Below, piece by piece: positions 36,962 through 45,239 of a DNA stretch of 64,000 bases. Below the pieces are notes generated by a model. The model worked only from the letters and a program-made list of their open reading frames with translations. It made no database searches and was not told where the DNA came from. Both the position numbers and the translations under genes were made by a program. How positions within the stretch are numbered: position 1 is the first letter of the stretch; each line of letters opens with the position of its first letter. The DNA comes from an unicellular cyanobacterium SU2 (GTDB lineage: Bacteria; Cyanobacteriota; Cyanobacteriia; Cyanobacteriales; Microcystaceae): assembly GCA_002110465.1 (NCBI GenBank), contig NEED01000002.1:108681-172680 (forward strand), written 5' to 3'.

Positions 36962-38566
36962 ATGCAAACCTTAGACTATCCCTTTGATCGAAGGGTACAA
37001 CAATTTAATCAACTACAAAATCAACTACGAAAGTATTGGCAAGGAAAAGATATTTTAGACCAAGATGGTTATGATATTTTAGTGCTTCCATCTTTTAGCA
37101 TTGACCAACGGGTAGGACAAAAAGTAGCCGGTTTTCTTCACTATGAGGAGAGATTATTATTTTCATTAATTCGTCTTCGTAATCCGAAAACTAGGTTGAT
37201 TTATGTAACTGGACAGCCTTTATCCCCGATCATTGTTGAATATTATCTTCAATTATTACCTGGAATTCCCTTTTCTCATGCTCGTGATCGCCTTTTATTA
37301 TTAACCACTTATGATAACTCTTTTAAACCCTTAACCCAAAAAATTTTAGAACGTCCTCGCTTAGTAGAACGAATTCGTCGCGCTTTGCGTCCTGATAAAT
37401 CTTATATGGTTTGTTTTAATGCTACCTATCTCGAACAAGAATTATCCTTACGGTTAGGAGTTCCCCTATTTGCCTCTCGTCCCCAATTAAACTACTGGGG
37501 ATCTAAAAGTGGAAGTAGAGAAATTTTTGCTGACTGTTCTATCCCTCATCCTGATGGAAGTAATCTCGTTAAAACTATCGATGATCTGGTTTTAAAAACC
37601 AATAATTTATGGGAAAGAAAACCATATCTAAAACGAATTGTTATTAAACTTAATGAAGGATTTTCAGGGGAAGGAAATGCCGTCTTTAACCTAAGTTTGA
37701 TTGAAAAATTTTCACCACAAAAAGTTGGTAAAACAGAAAGAATTAAGGCAATAGAACATAATTTAAAAAACTTGAGTTTTCAAGCAAAAGATGAAACTTG
37801 GAGTAATTTTTCTAGTCGTATTCCTGAATTAGGCGCAATTGTTGAAGCCTTTATTGAAGGAGATGAAAAGCGATCGCCTAGTGTCCAAGGGTATATTTCT
37901 CCTACGGGTGAGGTTAGTATTGTTTCTACCCATGATCAAATTCTGGGCGGTCCTGATGGACAAATTTATTTAGGGTGTCGTTTTCCCGCCGATCAAGACT
38001 ATCGTTTAAAACTGCAAGAATTAGGGTTGAAAATTGGTAAAGCATTAGCAAAAAGAGGGGCTATGGAACGCTATGGGGTTGATTTTTTAACGGTTCGTCA
38101 GCCACCAGAACAAGGGGGAGGATGGGACATTCAAGCTATAGAAATTAACCTCAGAAAAGGGGGAACAACTCATCCGTTTATGACCCTAAAATTATTAACC
38201 AATGGTAATTATGATGAAACAACAGGATTATTCTATACCCAACAAGGTCAAGAAAAATACTACATCGCCTCAGACAATTTACAAAAAGAACAATATCATG
38301 GTTTACTTCCTGATGACTTTATGGATATTGTGGCGAAACATCGGCTACATTTTGATAGTAGTACCAAAACGGGAACTGTATTTCATTTAATGGGAGCTTT
38401 ATCAGAATTTGGTAAATTAGGGTTAACCTGTATTAGCAATTCTCTAGAGGAAGCAGAAGCTATTTACCAACGGGTAGAAACTGTTTTAGATTCAGAAACA
38501 GAACCCATTAATTATAATTCTAGTGAATCTATTCTTCCCAATCTTCCGATTATTTGGACAATGTAG
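36962..38566 (+). CDS. PGM1-like ATP-grasp peptide ligase
   Basis: 534 residues related to the C-terminal ligase of pheganomycin synthesis (PGM1-related family), an ATP-grasp enzyme joining amino or carboxylic acids to peptides. Visible ATP-grasp elements are VIKLNEGFSGEGNAVF (ATP lysine and glycine loop), GAIVEAFIEGDEKRSPSVQG and the metal-binding IQAIEINLRKGGTTHPF. No signal peptide. A good AAAGGAGA lies upstream of the ATG at 36962. Cyanobacterial members have no known substrate and no carrier or peptide synthetase is adjacent, so the product is unknown. Confidence 0.78.
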   Translation: MQTLDYPFDRRVQQFNQLQNQLRKYWQGKDILDQDGYDILVLPSFSIDQRVGQKVAGFLHYEERLLFSLIRLRNPKTRLIYVTGQPLSPIIVEYYLQLLPGIPFSHARDRLLLLTTYDNSFKPLTQKILERPRLVERIRRALRPDKSYMVCFNATYLEQELSLRLGVPLFASRPQLNYWGSKSGSREIFADCSIPHPDGSNLVKTIDDLVLKTNNLWERKPYLKRIVIKLNEGFSGEGNAVFNLSLIEKFSPQKVGKTERIKAIEHNLKNLSFQAKDETWSNFSSRIPELGAIVEAFIEGDEKRSPSVQGYISPTGEVSIVSTHDQILGGPDGQIYLGCRFPADQDYRLKLQELGLKIGKALAKRGAMERYGVDFLTVRQPPEQGGGWDIQAIEINLRKGGTTHPFMTLKLLTNGNYDETTGLFYTQQGQEKYYIASDNLQKEQYHGLLPDDFMDIVAKHRLHFDSSTKTGTVFHLMGALSEFGKLGLTCISNSLEEAEAIYQRVETVLDSETEPINYNSSESILPNLPIIWTM

Positions 38567-38970
38567 ATGATTAAAATGAATCTCCCTCATTTGCCTGTGG
38601 TATTTCAGCCTTCAATAATATCAGTTTTTCCACAGAATGCAACTCCATTTTTTCATGTGATTTTGTATATTTGTCTTAAAATATCAGTAGAAGAACAATA
38701 CCAATGAAAACCACAACTGTTGAAATTACTAATATTTTAGATTTATTCAGATCATCTTTTATCTGTTTAAGCCTGATGGCGATCACTAATCTGCTCGATC
38801 TTGTGAAAATTCTCTTTCAAGATTACCACGAAATCGTTCCCTTTACACTTGCCTTCATGACCTACTAGCAAGAGGTTGTATAAGGGGGATAATCAGAGCG
38901 GATTTGGTATGAGTTTTAGCCTTGGTTTATTATTGTATAATTTCCATTTAAACCCGTAATACTATAGTTG
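38567..38970. other. Intergenic region with one small ORF
   Basis: This 404-bp gap separates the ligase gene from the membrane protein-lipase pair. Apart from the 54-codon frame listed separately I see no element. Confidence 0.45.
38704..38868 (+). CDS. Possible small membrane protein (54 aa)
   Basis: An ATG-initiated 54-codon frame starting MKTTTVEITNILDLF with a hydrophobic middle (FICLSLMAITNLLDLVKILF) and an aromatic tail. A weak AGAAGAAC precedes it. I recognise no homologue. It may be a small inner-membrane protein or chance. Confidence 0.28.
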   Translation: MKTTTVEITNILDLFRSSFICLSLMAITNLLDLVKILFQDYHEIVPFTLAFMTY

Positions 38971-39495
38971 ATGAACCAACGCAGTTTTTCAGATTCAAAA
39001 ATTAACAAACCTATAGAAACCCAAGGTTTAACACAAGTTGAGTTTATAATTCTAGGTTTCAATACCGTATTACGGATTAATCATGTTGTCAAAGGATTAA
39101 TCTTTGACTATGGCCTAATTGCTGCAATACTAGGTCTATTCCGTTTTAATAACGATGTTGGCTCTATCCTAAATTTCTTAACTTTGTTGCTCCTAAATTT
39201 AGTAATGGCAATTCATATTAGTCGTCATTGGAGAACTTTTAAAGATAAAAAAATTGTTACCATAACTAATCTCAGTTTGAGCTTTTTGAGTTCATTAGTG
39301 ATCGCCATTTTAGTTCGTGGTCTATTCTCTATTTTAAGTATATTTATACCTTTAATGATTGTGCTTAATGCCTCTGTCGGTCACGCTACTTTAACTTTAC
39401 TATTTGGTAGGGCGGCCAATCAGCTATATCTTAGTGCTAAAAGAATTGATCAGCAAACTCTCGAAGAAATACTTAAAAATAAGAGTCTAATATGA
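38971..39495 (+). CDS. Uncharacterised membrane protein coupled to lipase
   Basis: 174 residues from the ATG at 38971 (the frame extends one codon to a TTG). Four hydrophobic segments lie at about residues 38-60, 62-85, 95-120 and 120-145; both ends are polar (opening MNQRSFSDSKINKPIETQG). I recognise no family. The stop overlaps the lipase start by four bases (ATGA), so the two are translated together, and a helper, anchor or immunity-like role for the lipase is a reasonable guess from context only. Confidence 0.75.
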   Translation: MNQRSFSDSKINKPIETQGLTQVEFIILGFNTVLRINHVVKGLIFDYGLIAAILGLFRFNNDVGSILNFLTLLLLNLVMAIHISRHWRTFKDKKIVTITNLSLSFLSSLVIAILVRGLFSILSIFIPLMIVLNASVGHATLTLLFGRAANQLYLSAKRIDQQTLEEILKNKSLI

Positions 39496-40700
39496 AATTT
39501 AATCGTCGCAACTTTTTATGGACAAGTTTGGGCGCGGGAACGGCTATCGCAGCTTCCCAAGAACATTTGCGCCTTAACGCCATCCGCCAGCAACAAGAGC
39601 AAAATCAAATAGCTCGGAGTTCTTTATCTGATGAAATTAGTTTGATAGATGCAGCCTATGCCTCAGAAGCTGATTGGGAGGATGAAATGGCTAGACGTCG
39701 TCAGTTATTATCCGTCAATAATTTAACTCCCCCAGTATTGCCCTACAGTCGACAGATGTCTCAACGACTGATACATTTTTGTAAATTATCGGTTCAACAA
39801 TATAAAACTAATCGCAAAAATCCTGGTTATAAAGGAGATATTAGGGTCTTACCTAGCTATGATGACACCATCAAATCTTATACTCAGCTAACCAGTTTTC
39901 AGCAAGAACAAGACATTATTGAAAAATATTTAAAAAACTTTCAAACACAAAAGGTAACATCAGATTCAACTGAGAATAATTCTGCAACACTAAATGAAAC
40001 TATTCAAGAAGTAGAACTAACGTTTCAGGATAAGGTACGACAAATTTTACAGCGTCAACACCGTATTCAGATATTTTCTGGCATCGCCCTTACTTCCAAG
40101 CAACACAATATTTTAGTATTTAGAGGGACTCAAACCCAGGCAGAATGGCTTCAGAATTTAAACGCCAAACAGGTTAAGTATAATGCCCCTGATGGTAAAG
40201 ATTATGGTGTGGTACACGAAGGATTTTTAGGATTAACCAGAAAACTCAATCCCGAACCTGTTGCGATCGCCAAACAACTAGACCACACAATTCCCTGTTA
40301 CATTACGGGACATAGTTTGGGTGCTGCCGTTGCTACCCTAGTAGCCATGGAAATTGCTCAAAAAGTCCCCCAAATTAAAGACCAAATTCAGCTATATACC
40401 TTTGCCGGACCGAGAGTGGGTTCACCTGAGTTTGTCAAAGCTCATAGCCAACTTATTCCTAATTCCTATCGTATTGTTAATTTAGCTGATTCCGTCCCTC
40501 TTGTGCCTCCCGTTAGTATGGGTAATTCCTACACCCATGTTGGTCAAAAATGGGGATTCTTGATGCAGTTGGAAGATACTCTACTCAATCATGTAGTGGA
40601 TACCTATCAAACTGCTATTAAGCAAGGTGCAGAGGTGAATCAAACTATTGGTAAGAGAGAGATAAGTAGTGATAAGGTAAAAGAGACAAATTCGCCTTGA
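39492..40700 (+). CDS. Class-3 lipase with Tat-type signal
   Basis: 402 residues: a twin-arginine-like leader (MKFNRRNFLWTSLGAGTAIAAS), a helical spacer, then an alpha/beta-hydrolase of the lipase-3 family. The catalytic triad is Ser275 (GHSLGAAVA), Asp333 (LADSVPL) and His349 (YTHVG), and the LVFRGTQT strand before it is typical. It probably acts on lipids outside the cytoplasmic membrane; substrate unknown. The last codons overlap a Uma2 remnant on the other strand, so the natural C-terminus may be altered. Confidence 0.85.
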   Translation: MKFNRRNFLWTSLGAGTAIAASQEHLRLNAIRQQQEQNQIARSSLSDEISLIDAAYASEADWEDEMARRRQLLSVNNLTPPVLPYSRQMSQRLIHFCKLSVQQYKTNRKNPGYKGDIRVLPSYDDTIKSYTQLTSFQQEQDIIEKYLKNFQTQKVTSDSTENNSATLNETIQEVELTFQDKVRQILQRQHRIQIFSGIALTSKQHNILVFRGTQTQAEWLQNLNAKQVKYNAPDGKDYGVVHEGFLGLTRKLNPEPVAIAKQLDHTIPCYITGHSLGAAVATLVAMEIAQKVPQIKDQIQLYTFAGPRVGSPEFVKAHSQLIPNSYRIVNLADSVPLVPPVSMGNSYTHVGQKWGFLMQLEDTLLNHVVDTYQTAIKQGAEVNQTIGKREISSDKVKETNSP

Positions 40701-40830
40701 ATTGCACTGTGTTTCCCTTGCAGCATGGTTTGTGGATAATCTTGCCATCAATATATTGATTAGCAGGTTTTATTTCTGGTAATTTCAGAAACTCTGCTAA
40801 TGTGAGCGATTTGTATGGTGCTTTTACCAT
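40645..40830 (-). pseudogene. Frameshifted, truncated Uma2-family gene
   Basis: The first 35 residues (MVKAPYKSLTLAEFLKLPE, then ANQYIDGKIIHKP) are a typical Uma2/DUF820 N-terminus. After KP the annotated frame loses similarity, but the frame one base away reads MLQGKHSAIQGEFV, the expected continuation. A single-base deletion at about 40724-40728 explains it. The rest of the gene is missing, and its 3' part overlaps the lipase end. Confidence 0.72.
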
Positions 40831-40888
40831 TTAGACTTACCTCTTAATCCACCAGATTCAGATAGTAACCTTCTCCCGAAATCAAATT

Positions 40889-42886
40889 TTACGAAGCTAC
40901 AGGTAAAGACTTCTGAGTTGAAGATACACGGGTTGAACTATTTTGAGGCTTATCTAATTCTAGGAGTAAATTACGAATTAGACGAGCAACTGCCTTTTGC
41001 ATTAACCCTTCAACAATCCGTTGTCCCATCTGTTGAGTTTCCGGTTTAACTAAGAGTTTGGTAACAACTGGAACAAGGTGCATAGGATCAAATCCTGGGG
41101 TATTCTGAAGGATTTCTAAAATATTTTTTAAGTGTTCTGTAGTTTGACTATTATCTCTTAAGTCTGGCGGGGTTTCTTGAACGGCTAACCCCACTTGTTC
41201 CCGTACTATTACTGAGGCATTAAACCAGGTTCGACGACCCAATAAATCAACCGCATTAATCACTTCATCAATGAGACGTTCTCGAATAAATGTTCCTCGT
41301 TCAGAAAAGAGAAAATCTGTTGCTTGATCTAGAACCTTATCAATATCATAGTCTTGAGAATCCTTAGCATTTCGCAGTAAATTTTCTAAACGATTCCATC
41401 GAAAACTGCCATCTTTAAATAATAAATCTTTGAGAGAGGTTCGTAATTCCTGAGACGGATCTGTTAAAAGTCTTTTAGCAACATACGGATAGGCTTTACT
41501 GAGGACTTTAAAGTTAGGATCGATACCGATAGCAATTCCTTCTAATGTTACCATTGACCGAATAATCAAAGCATAATAGGCAGGAACACGGAAGGGAAAC
41601 TCATACATCATTGCAGACATTTGATCCGTGATACTTTTGAAGTTTAACTCAGCTACACTGGCTCCTAAGGCATTCCCAAAAACTTGACTTAACGCGGGAA
41701 TGATTGGGGATAAATCTGTATCAGGTTTGAGAAAATCGAGCTTAACGTAATCATTTGCCAATGATTCAAAATCACGATTAACCAGGTGAACAACGGCTTC
41801 AATTAACCCATAACGTTGATAAGGTTTAATATGGCTCATCATGCCAAAATCAAGATAGGCTAATTGACCATTATCCATTGCTAATAAGTTTCCTGGATGG
41901 GGATCAGCATGGAAAAAGCCATGTTCTAATAGCTGACGTAAAGAACACTGAACTCCTACTTCCACTAGATGAGTTGCATCAATTCCTTTGGCTTGAACTT
42001 GTTGAATATCGGTTAGTTTCGTTCCTTCTACCCATTCCATGGTTAAGACACGCCGTCCCGTATATTCCCAATAAATTTTAGGAACATAAATTTCGGGTAA
42101 ATGACCATAAAATTCAGCGAATTTTTCAGCGTTTTTCCCTTCTTGGACGTAGTTGATTTCTTCAAAGATACGAGTTGCTAATTCGTCTGTAATAGAAACT
42201 AGATCTGAGCGAATAAACGTAAATGCGTTTTGCGCCCAACCAGCCAAATTTCGCATAATATAAATATCTAAGGTAATCCGTCTAATTAAATCAGGACGCT
42301 GCACCTTAATAGCGACTTTTTCTCCTGTTTTTAATTTTCCTTTATAAACTTGTCCCAGGGAAGCTGCCGCTAATGGTTTAGGGGAAATTTCAGCATAAAT
42401 TGTTTCAGGAGATTCTCCTAATTCCTCTTCAATAAAACGATAGGCAACCTCATTAGGAAATGATGGAATTTGATCTTGTAAGCTAGTTAGTTCATCAAGA
42501 TAAGTTGGGGGAACTAAATCAGGGCGTGTTGATAAAGCTTGTCCGATTTTAATATAAGCTGGACCTAACTTAGTTAGCATTTCCCGTAACTGAATTGCCC
42601 GCTTGCGATCATCTTTAGGGTTAGTTCCTCTTAATTTATCCCACCATAGCCCTAGAAAAAACCAGGAAAACTTGAAAGCAATATTAATAAACCGTGTCAA
42701 TACTTCAAAGAAACGCTTACGGTAATATTCTTTAATCGTTTCTGGATGATACCGCCAACTGTCAGGGGAAGTATCGCTAATTGGTCCTAAATCTTCCGTA
42801 TGACTTAGGGGAATGTGAATCGGTTGTGCATCAATAGTAATCACATCTAGGGATTCAACATCTGGGGACATAGTTGCTTGAGGCAT
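40889..42886 (-). CDS. ABC1/AarF/UbiB family atypical kinase
   Basis: 665 residues with the UbiB-type kinase core: KIGQALSTRPDLVP in the KxGQ motif, the Ala-rich nucleotide loop AAASLGQVYKG in place of a P-loop, VAIKVQRP (ATP lysine), the HADPHPGN catalytic loop and YLDFGMM (metal Asp). About 80 residues precede it, and an amphipathic C-terminal region of about 200 residues follows. Cyanobacterial and plastid ABC1K proteins sit on thylakoids/plastoglobules and regulate prenylquinone metabolism; that is inferred here. It is divergent from an ArsR gene. Confidence 0.93.
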   Translation of the reverse strand: MPQATMSPDVESLDVITIDAQPIHIPLSHTEDLGPISDTSPDSWRYHPETIKEYYRKRFFEVLTRFINIAFKFSWFFLGLWWDKLRGTNPKDDRKRAIQLREMLTKLGPAYIKIGQALSTRPDLVPPTYLDELTSLQDQIPSFPNEVAYRFIEEELGESPETIYAEISPKPLAAASLGQVYKGKLKTGEKVAIKVQRPDLIRRITLDIYIMRNLAGWAQNAFTFIRSDLVSITDELATRIFEEINYVQEGKNAEKFAEFYGHLPEIYVPKIYWEYTGRRVLTMEWVEGTKLTDIQQVQAKGIDATHLVEVGVQCSLRQLLEHGFFHADPHPGNLLAMDNGQLAYLDFGMMSHIKPYQRYGLIEAVVHLVNRDFESLANDYVKLDFLKPDTDLSPIIPALSQVFGNALGASVAELNFKSITDQMSAMMYEFPFRVPAYYALIIRSMVTLEGIAIGIDPNFKVLSKAYPYVAKRLLTDPSQELRTSLKDLLFKDGSFRWNRLENLLRNAKDSQDYDIDKVLDQATDFLFSERGTFIRERLIDEVINAVDLLGRRTWFNASVIVREQVGLAVQETPPDLRDNSQTTEHLKNILEILQNTPGFDPMHLVPVVTKLLVKPETQQMGQRIVEGLMQKAVARLIRNLLLELDKPQNSSTRVSSTQKSLPVAS

Positions 42887-43131
42887 AGGACAAATAGGAT
42901 AGTTAAGTTAAAATTAAGCTTTTGTAAACTATTGTAACAAGTTCTGTAGGCTTAGCTGATTAGATCTAAGCTCAACTTAGTCGATCTGTGTCTAGAAAAC
43001 TAGCGATCGCCATCTCATAGTTGTCTCATTAAAAAATCTACTACTATTTAGTAATATGGCAAATTAAGCGTCAATCAAGCTATACTACAAAAAGTTAATA
43101 TAATTATTCAGTTAGTAATCTTTATAGTAAT

Positions 43132-43539
43132 ATGGTTCAAGGATCTAACTCAGAATCAGCAATAAAAATAGCAATATCAGGAGAATCTGAGATATCTAAT
43201 TTATCCCCGGCAATTTTGGGGATGATTGCCGATTTTTTCAAAGTTTTATCAGAAGTCAGTCGATTACAGATTGTTTGCGCCCTCAAAGGAGGAGAAAAAA
43301 ACGTCTCTGAAATCATCGGAATCACGGGGTTAGGACAAGCAAATGTCTCTAAACACCTAAAACTCCTCACTCAAGCAGGAATTGTGACACGAACCCAACA
43401 GGGGGTTAATGTAGTTTATGCGATCGCCAATCCGTTAGTGTTTTCTTTATGTGATTTGGTGTGTAACTCGATCTCTGCTCAATTGCAACAGCAAAATCAA
43501 CATCTAGAGTCGTTAAAAGTCTTTCAACAATCATTTTAG
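43132..43539 (+). CDS. ArsR-family transcriptional regulator
   Basis: 135 residues with an ArsR winged-helix (FFKVLSEVSRLQIVCALKGG, then GITGLGQANVSKHLKLLTQAG as recognition helix). The classical ELCVCDL metal motif is absent; cysteines occur at the end of the first helix (IVCAL) and in the last helix (SLCDLVCNS), so a metal or redox site is possible but unproven. It stands divergent from the ABC1 kinase gene with a 245-bp shared promoter region; no arsenic, zinc or other metal gene is adjacent. Confidence 0.88.
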   Translation: MVQGSNSESAIKIAISGESEISNLSPAILGMIADFFKVLSEVSRLQIVCALKGGEKNVSEIIGITGLGQANVSKHLKLLTQAGIVTRTQQGVNVVYAIANPLVFSLCDLVCNSISAQLQQQNQHLESLKVFQQSF

Positions 43540-43554
43540 AGAATTTACTGACAA

Positions 43555-43854
43555 TTAAATATTCATTGCTTCTAAAATTTCTTCCATTTGTTCCCAAGTG
43601 AGTCCTTGCTGTAAATACTGAGGATTATTCGGTATGTAGGGGCTAACCAGGCGATCAATCGCAAAAATGATGGCAGATTCTGAAATCAGAGGAACATCAG
43701 GATCAAAATTTGTTGCTTGCATCAAAGAACTAGAAAACCCTTTAAAAATCATAATTTGGTCGGGTTCCCCTGCATTTTCTAACCTCACGAGCAGGACTTC
43801 TTGAGGTCGTTGGAGAGTATACAGTTCTAATCGTTTAGCTTTGGAAAATGACAT
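43555..43854 (-). CDS. Conserved cyanobacterial hypothetical protein (99 aa)
   Basis: A soluble 99-residue protein (AKRLELYTLQRPQEVLLVRL, IMIFKGFSSSLMQAT, acidic C-terminus WEQMEEILEAMNI). I recall similar proteins in cyanobacteria and chloroplasts, but no function, so I name none. No cysteines, signal peptide or membrane span. A heptamer-repeat copy lies immediately upstream at 43891. Confidence 0.75.
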   Translation of the reverse strand: MSFSKAKRLELYTLQRPQEVLLVRLENAGEPDQIMIFKGFSSSLMQATNFDPDVPLISESAIIFAIDRLVSPYIPNNPQYLQQGLTWEQMEEILEAMNI

Positions 43855-43890
43855 AATCAGTCAATATTACTCGGTGATTATTTTTTCTAG

Positions 43891-43911
43891 ATTCTGTATT
43901 CTACATTCTCA
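43891..43911. repeat. ATTCTRM heptamer repeat, copy 3 (3 units)
   Basis: ATTCTGT, ATTCTAC and ATTCTCA in tandem between the DUF3177 gene and the 99-residue protein gene. Confidence 0.65.
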
Positions 43912-43934
43912 ATTTGCCCCTCTCCCTCTCTCTG

Positions 43935-44564
43935 TTACTGTTCAAGGGCTGAACGTCCTTGCTTACCGAGTCGGATTAAGAGAAAGTAGCCGAAATACAG
44001 AACATAGACTGATAATCCTAACAGACCTAAAAAGCCAATAAACCCTTGGGTAGCATCACCATGAATAATCGAACGGTATCCCAAAGGAGCTTCGATCCAA
44101 ACTTGACAGAAGGGACTTGAAAGTAATTCTAGGGAAAACGCACAGGACAAAAAAGGAACATTAGCGATCGCCCCTAAACTACAATAAACTGTCATTGCCC
44201 AACGCCAGGAGACAACCACCAACTTCAGGAAACTCGGAGGTAAATCTTTAATTTCGTCGTTGAGATCAACCCAAAACCAAAGAGAAATCGGAATAAGCAT
44301 ACGAGCGATCAAAGCAGTAATAAACCCGATTTGCCCACAAAGATTCTCAAAACCCGAATTATCTACCCCCCAAGCCGGAACCAGTAAATAGACTGTAATC
44401 ATCAATAAACTAGCCACTCGCCAATAAATAATAAGAAGACGACTAATGGCTTGTGCTTGTTGAACTAAAGACCAAATCATCAAAATTGTAGGGACGATAA
44501 CGGTAAATAAAACTGCTAGTCGATAATCAGTCCAAACGAAAGGTCGAAACCAAAGTTCTTCCAT
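43935..44564 (-). CDS. DUF3177 family membrane protein
   Basis: 209 residues with five to six hydrophobic segments, opening EELWFRPFVWTDYRLAVLF and ending with a polar tail (LGKQGRSALEQ). The family is restricted to cyanobacteria and has no assigned role. No catalytic motif visible. It is upstream of the 99-residue gene on the same strand by about 80 bp, so the two may be co-transcribed. Confidence 0.85.
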   Translation of the reverse strand: MEELWFRPFVWTDYRLAVLFTVIVPTILMIWSLVQQAQAISRLLIIYWRVASLLMITVYLLVPAWGVDNSGFENLCGQIGFITALIARMLIPISLWFWVDLNDEIKDLPPSFLKLVVVSWRWAMTVYCSLGAIANVPFLSCAFSLELLSSPFCQVWIEAPLGYRSIIHGDATQGFIGFLGLLGLSVYVLYFGYFLLIRLGKQGRSALEQ

Positions 44565-44717
44565 GTTATTTTAGTTTCCTGATAAAATCTGTAAATTTTT
44601 TGCAAGAGATATTTCTCACCATCAAAATAGCAGTGAAAATCTGTTATTAGATCCCCACTGCTGCTCAATTAGAATGTTGATAACAGGCAATTAATACCAA
44701 TCACCAACGTCTTGCCC

Positions 44718-44942
44718 CTAGTCGTCATAGACTCGACATTCAACCGCGTCAGGATTATCATCACAATAGTTTTCAAAAGCGGTTTTGGGAGGTTGTTTTT
44801 GCTTTTGATGAGAAGCTTCGGCTTGCAATTCTTCAACCGCATCCCAAGCAGCAGCACAATCACCGGAACTATCGCCTTCTGTGCTACAAACGGCTCTAGC
44901 GTTTTCTAACTCCTGTTCAATTTGATCTTGAATGTTACTCAT
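44718..44942 (-). CDS. cp12: Calvin-cycle regulatory protein CP12
   Basis: A 74-residue intrinsically disordered redox switch that ties GAPDH and phosphoribulokinase into an inactive complex in the dark. Both disulfide pairs are present (Cys19/Cys29 and Cys60/Cys69), as are the AWDAVEEL core (about residues 31-38) and the acidic CDDNPDAVECRVYDD end that inserts into the GAPDH active site. AGAGGAA precedes the ATG. Thioredoxin reduction in the light releases the enzymes. Confidence 0.96.
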   Translation of the reverse strand: MSNIQDQIEQELENARAVCSTEGDSSGDCAAAWDAVEELQAEASHQKQKQPPKTAFENYCDDNPDAVECRVYDD

Positions 44943-45239
44943 GATTCCTCTGATTTTTTTTTACTTTAACTTTTAGGTATTGAGAATCTAGTTTATCCTA
45001 ACGGATTTATTTGTGTCATCAATAGATAGATTTCCTATCTATATTGCAGTTAGCCTGTGATCATCCTCCACAGAAAAGTGTATCTTAATAATTGACTTGA
45101 TGGCAAAACGTTCCTTTCGATTCCAACTCAGAGACCAGGTAGCCCCATCTTCTGTGTGTTGATCATGCTTATGAATAATTGTTGATTCTCCTTGTTACCT
45201 CATCAATAAGTTACTGTTTTTTAACTTTGTAAATTTCCT

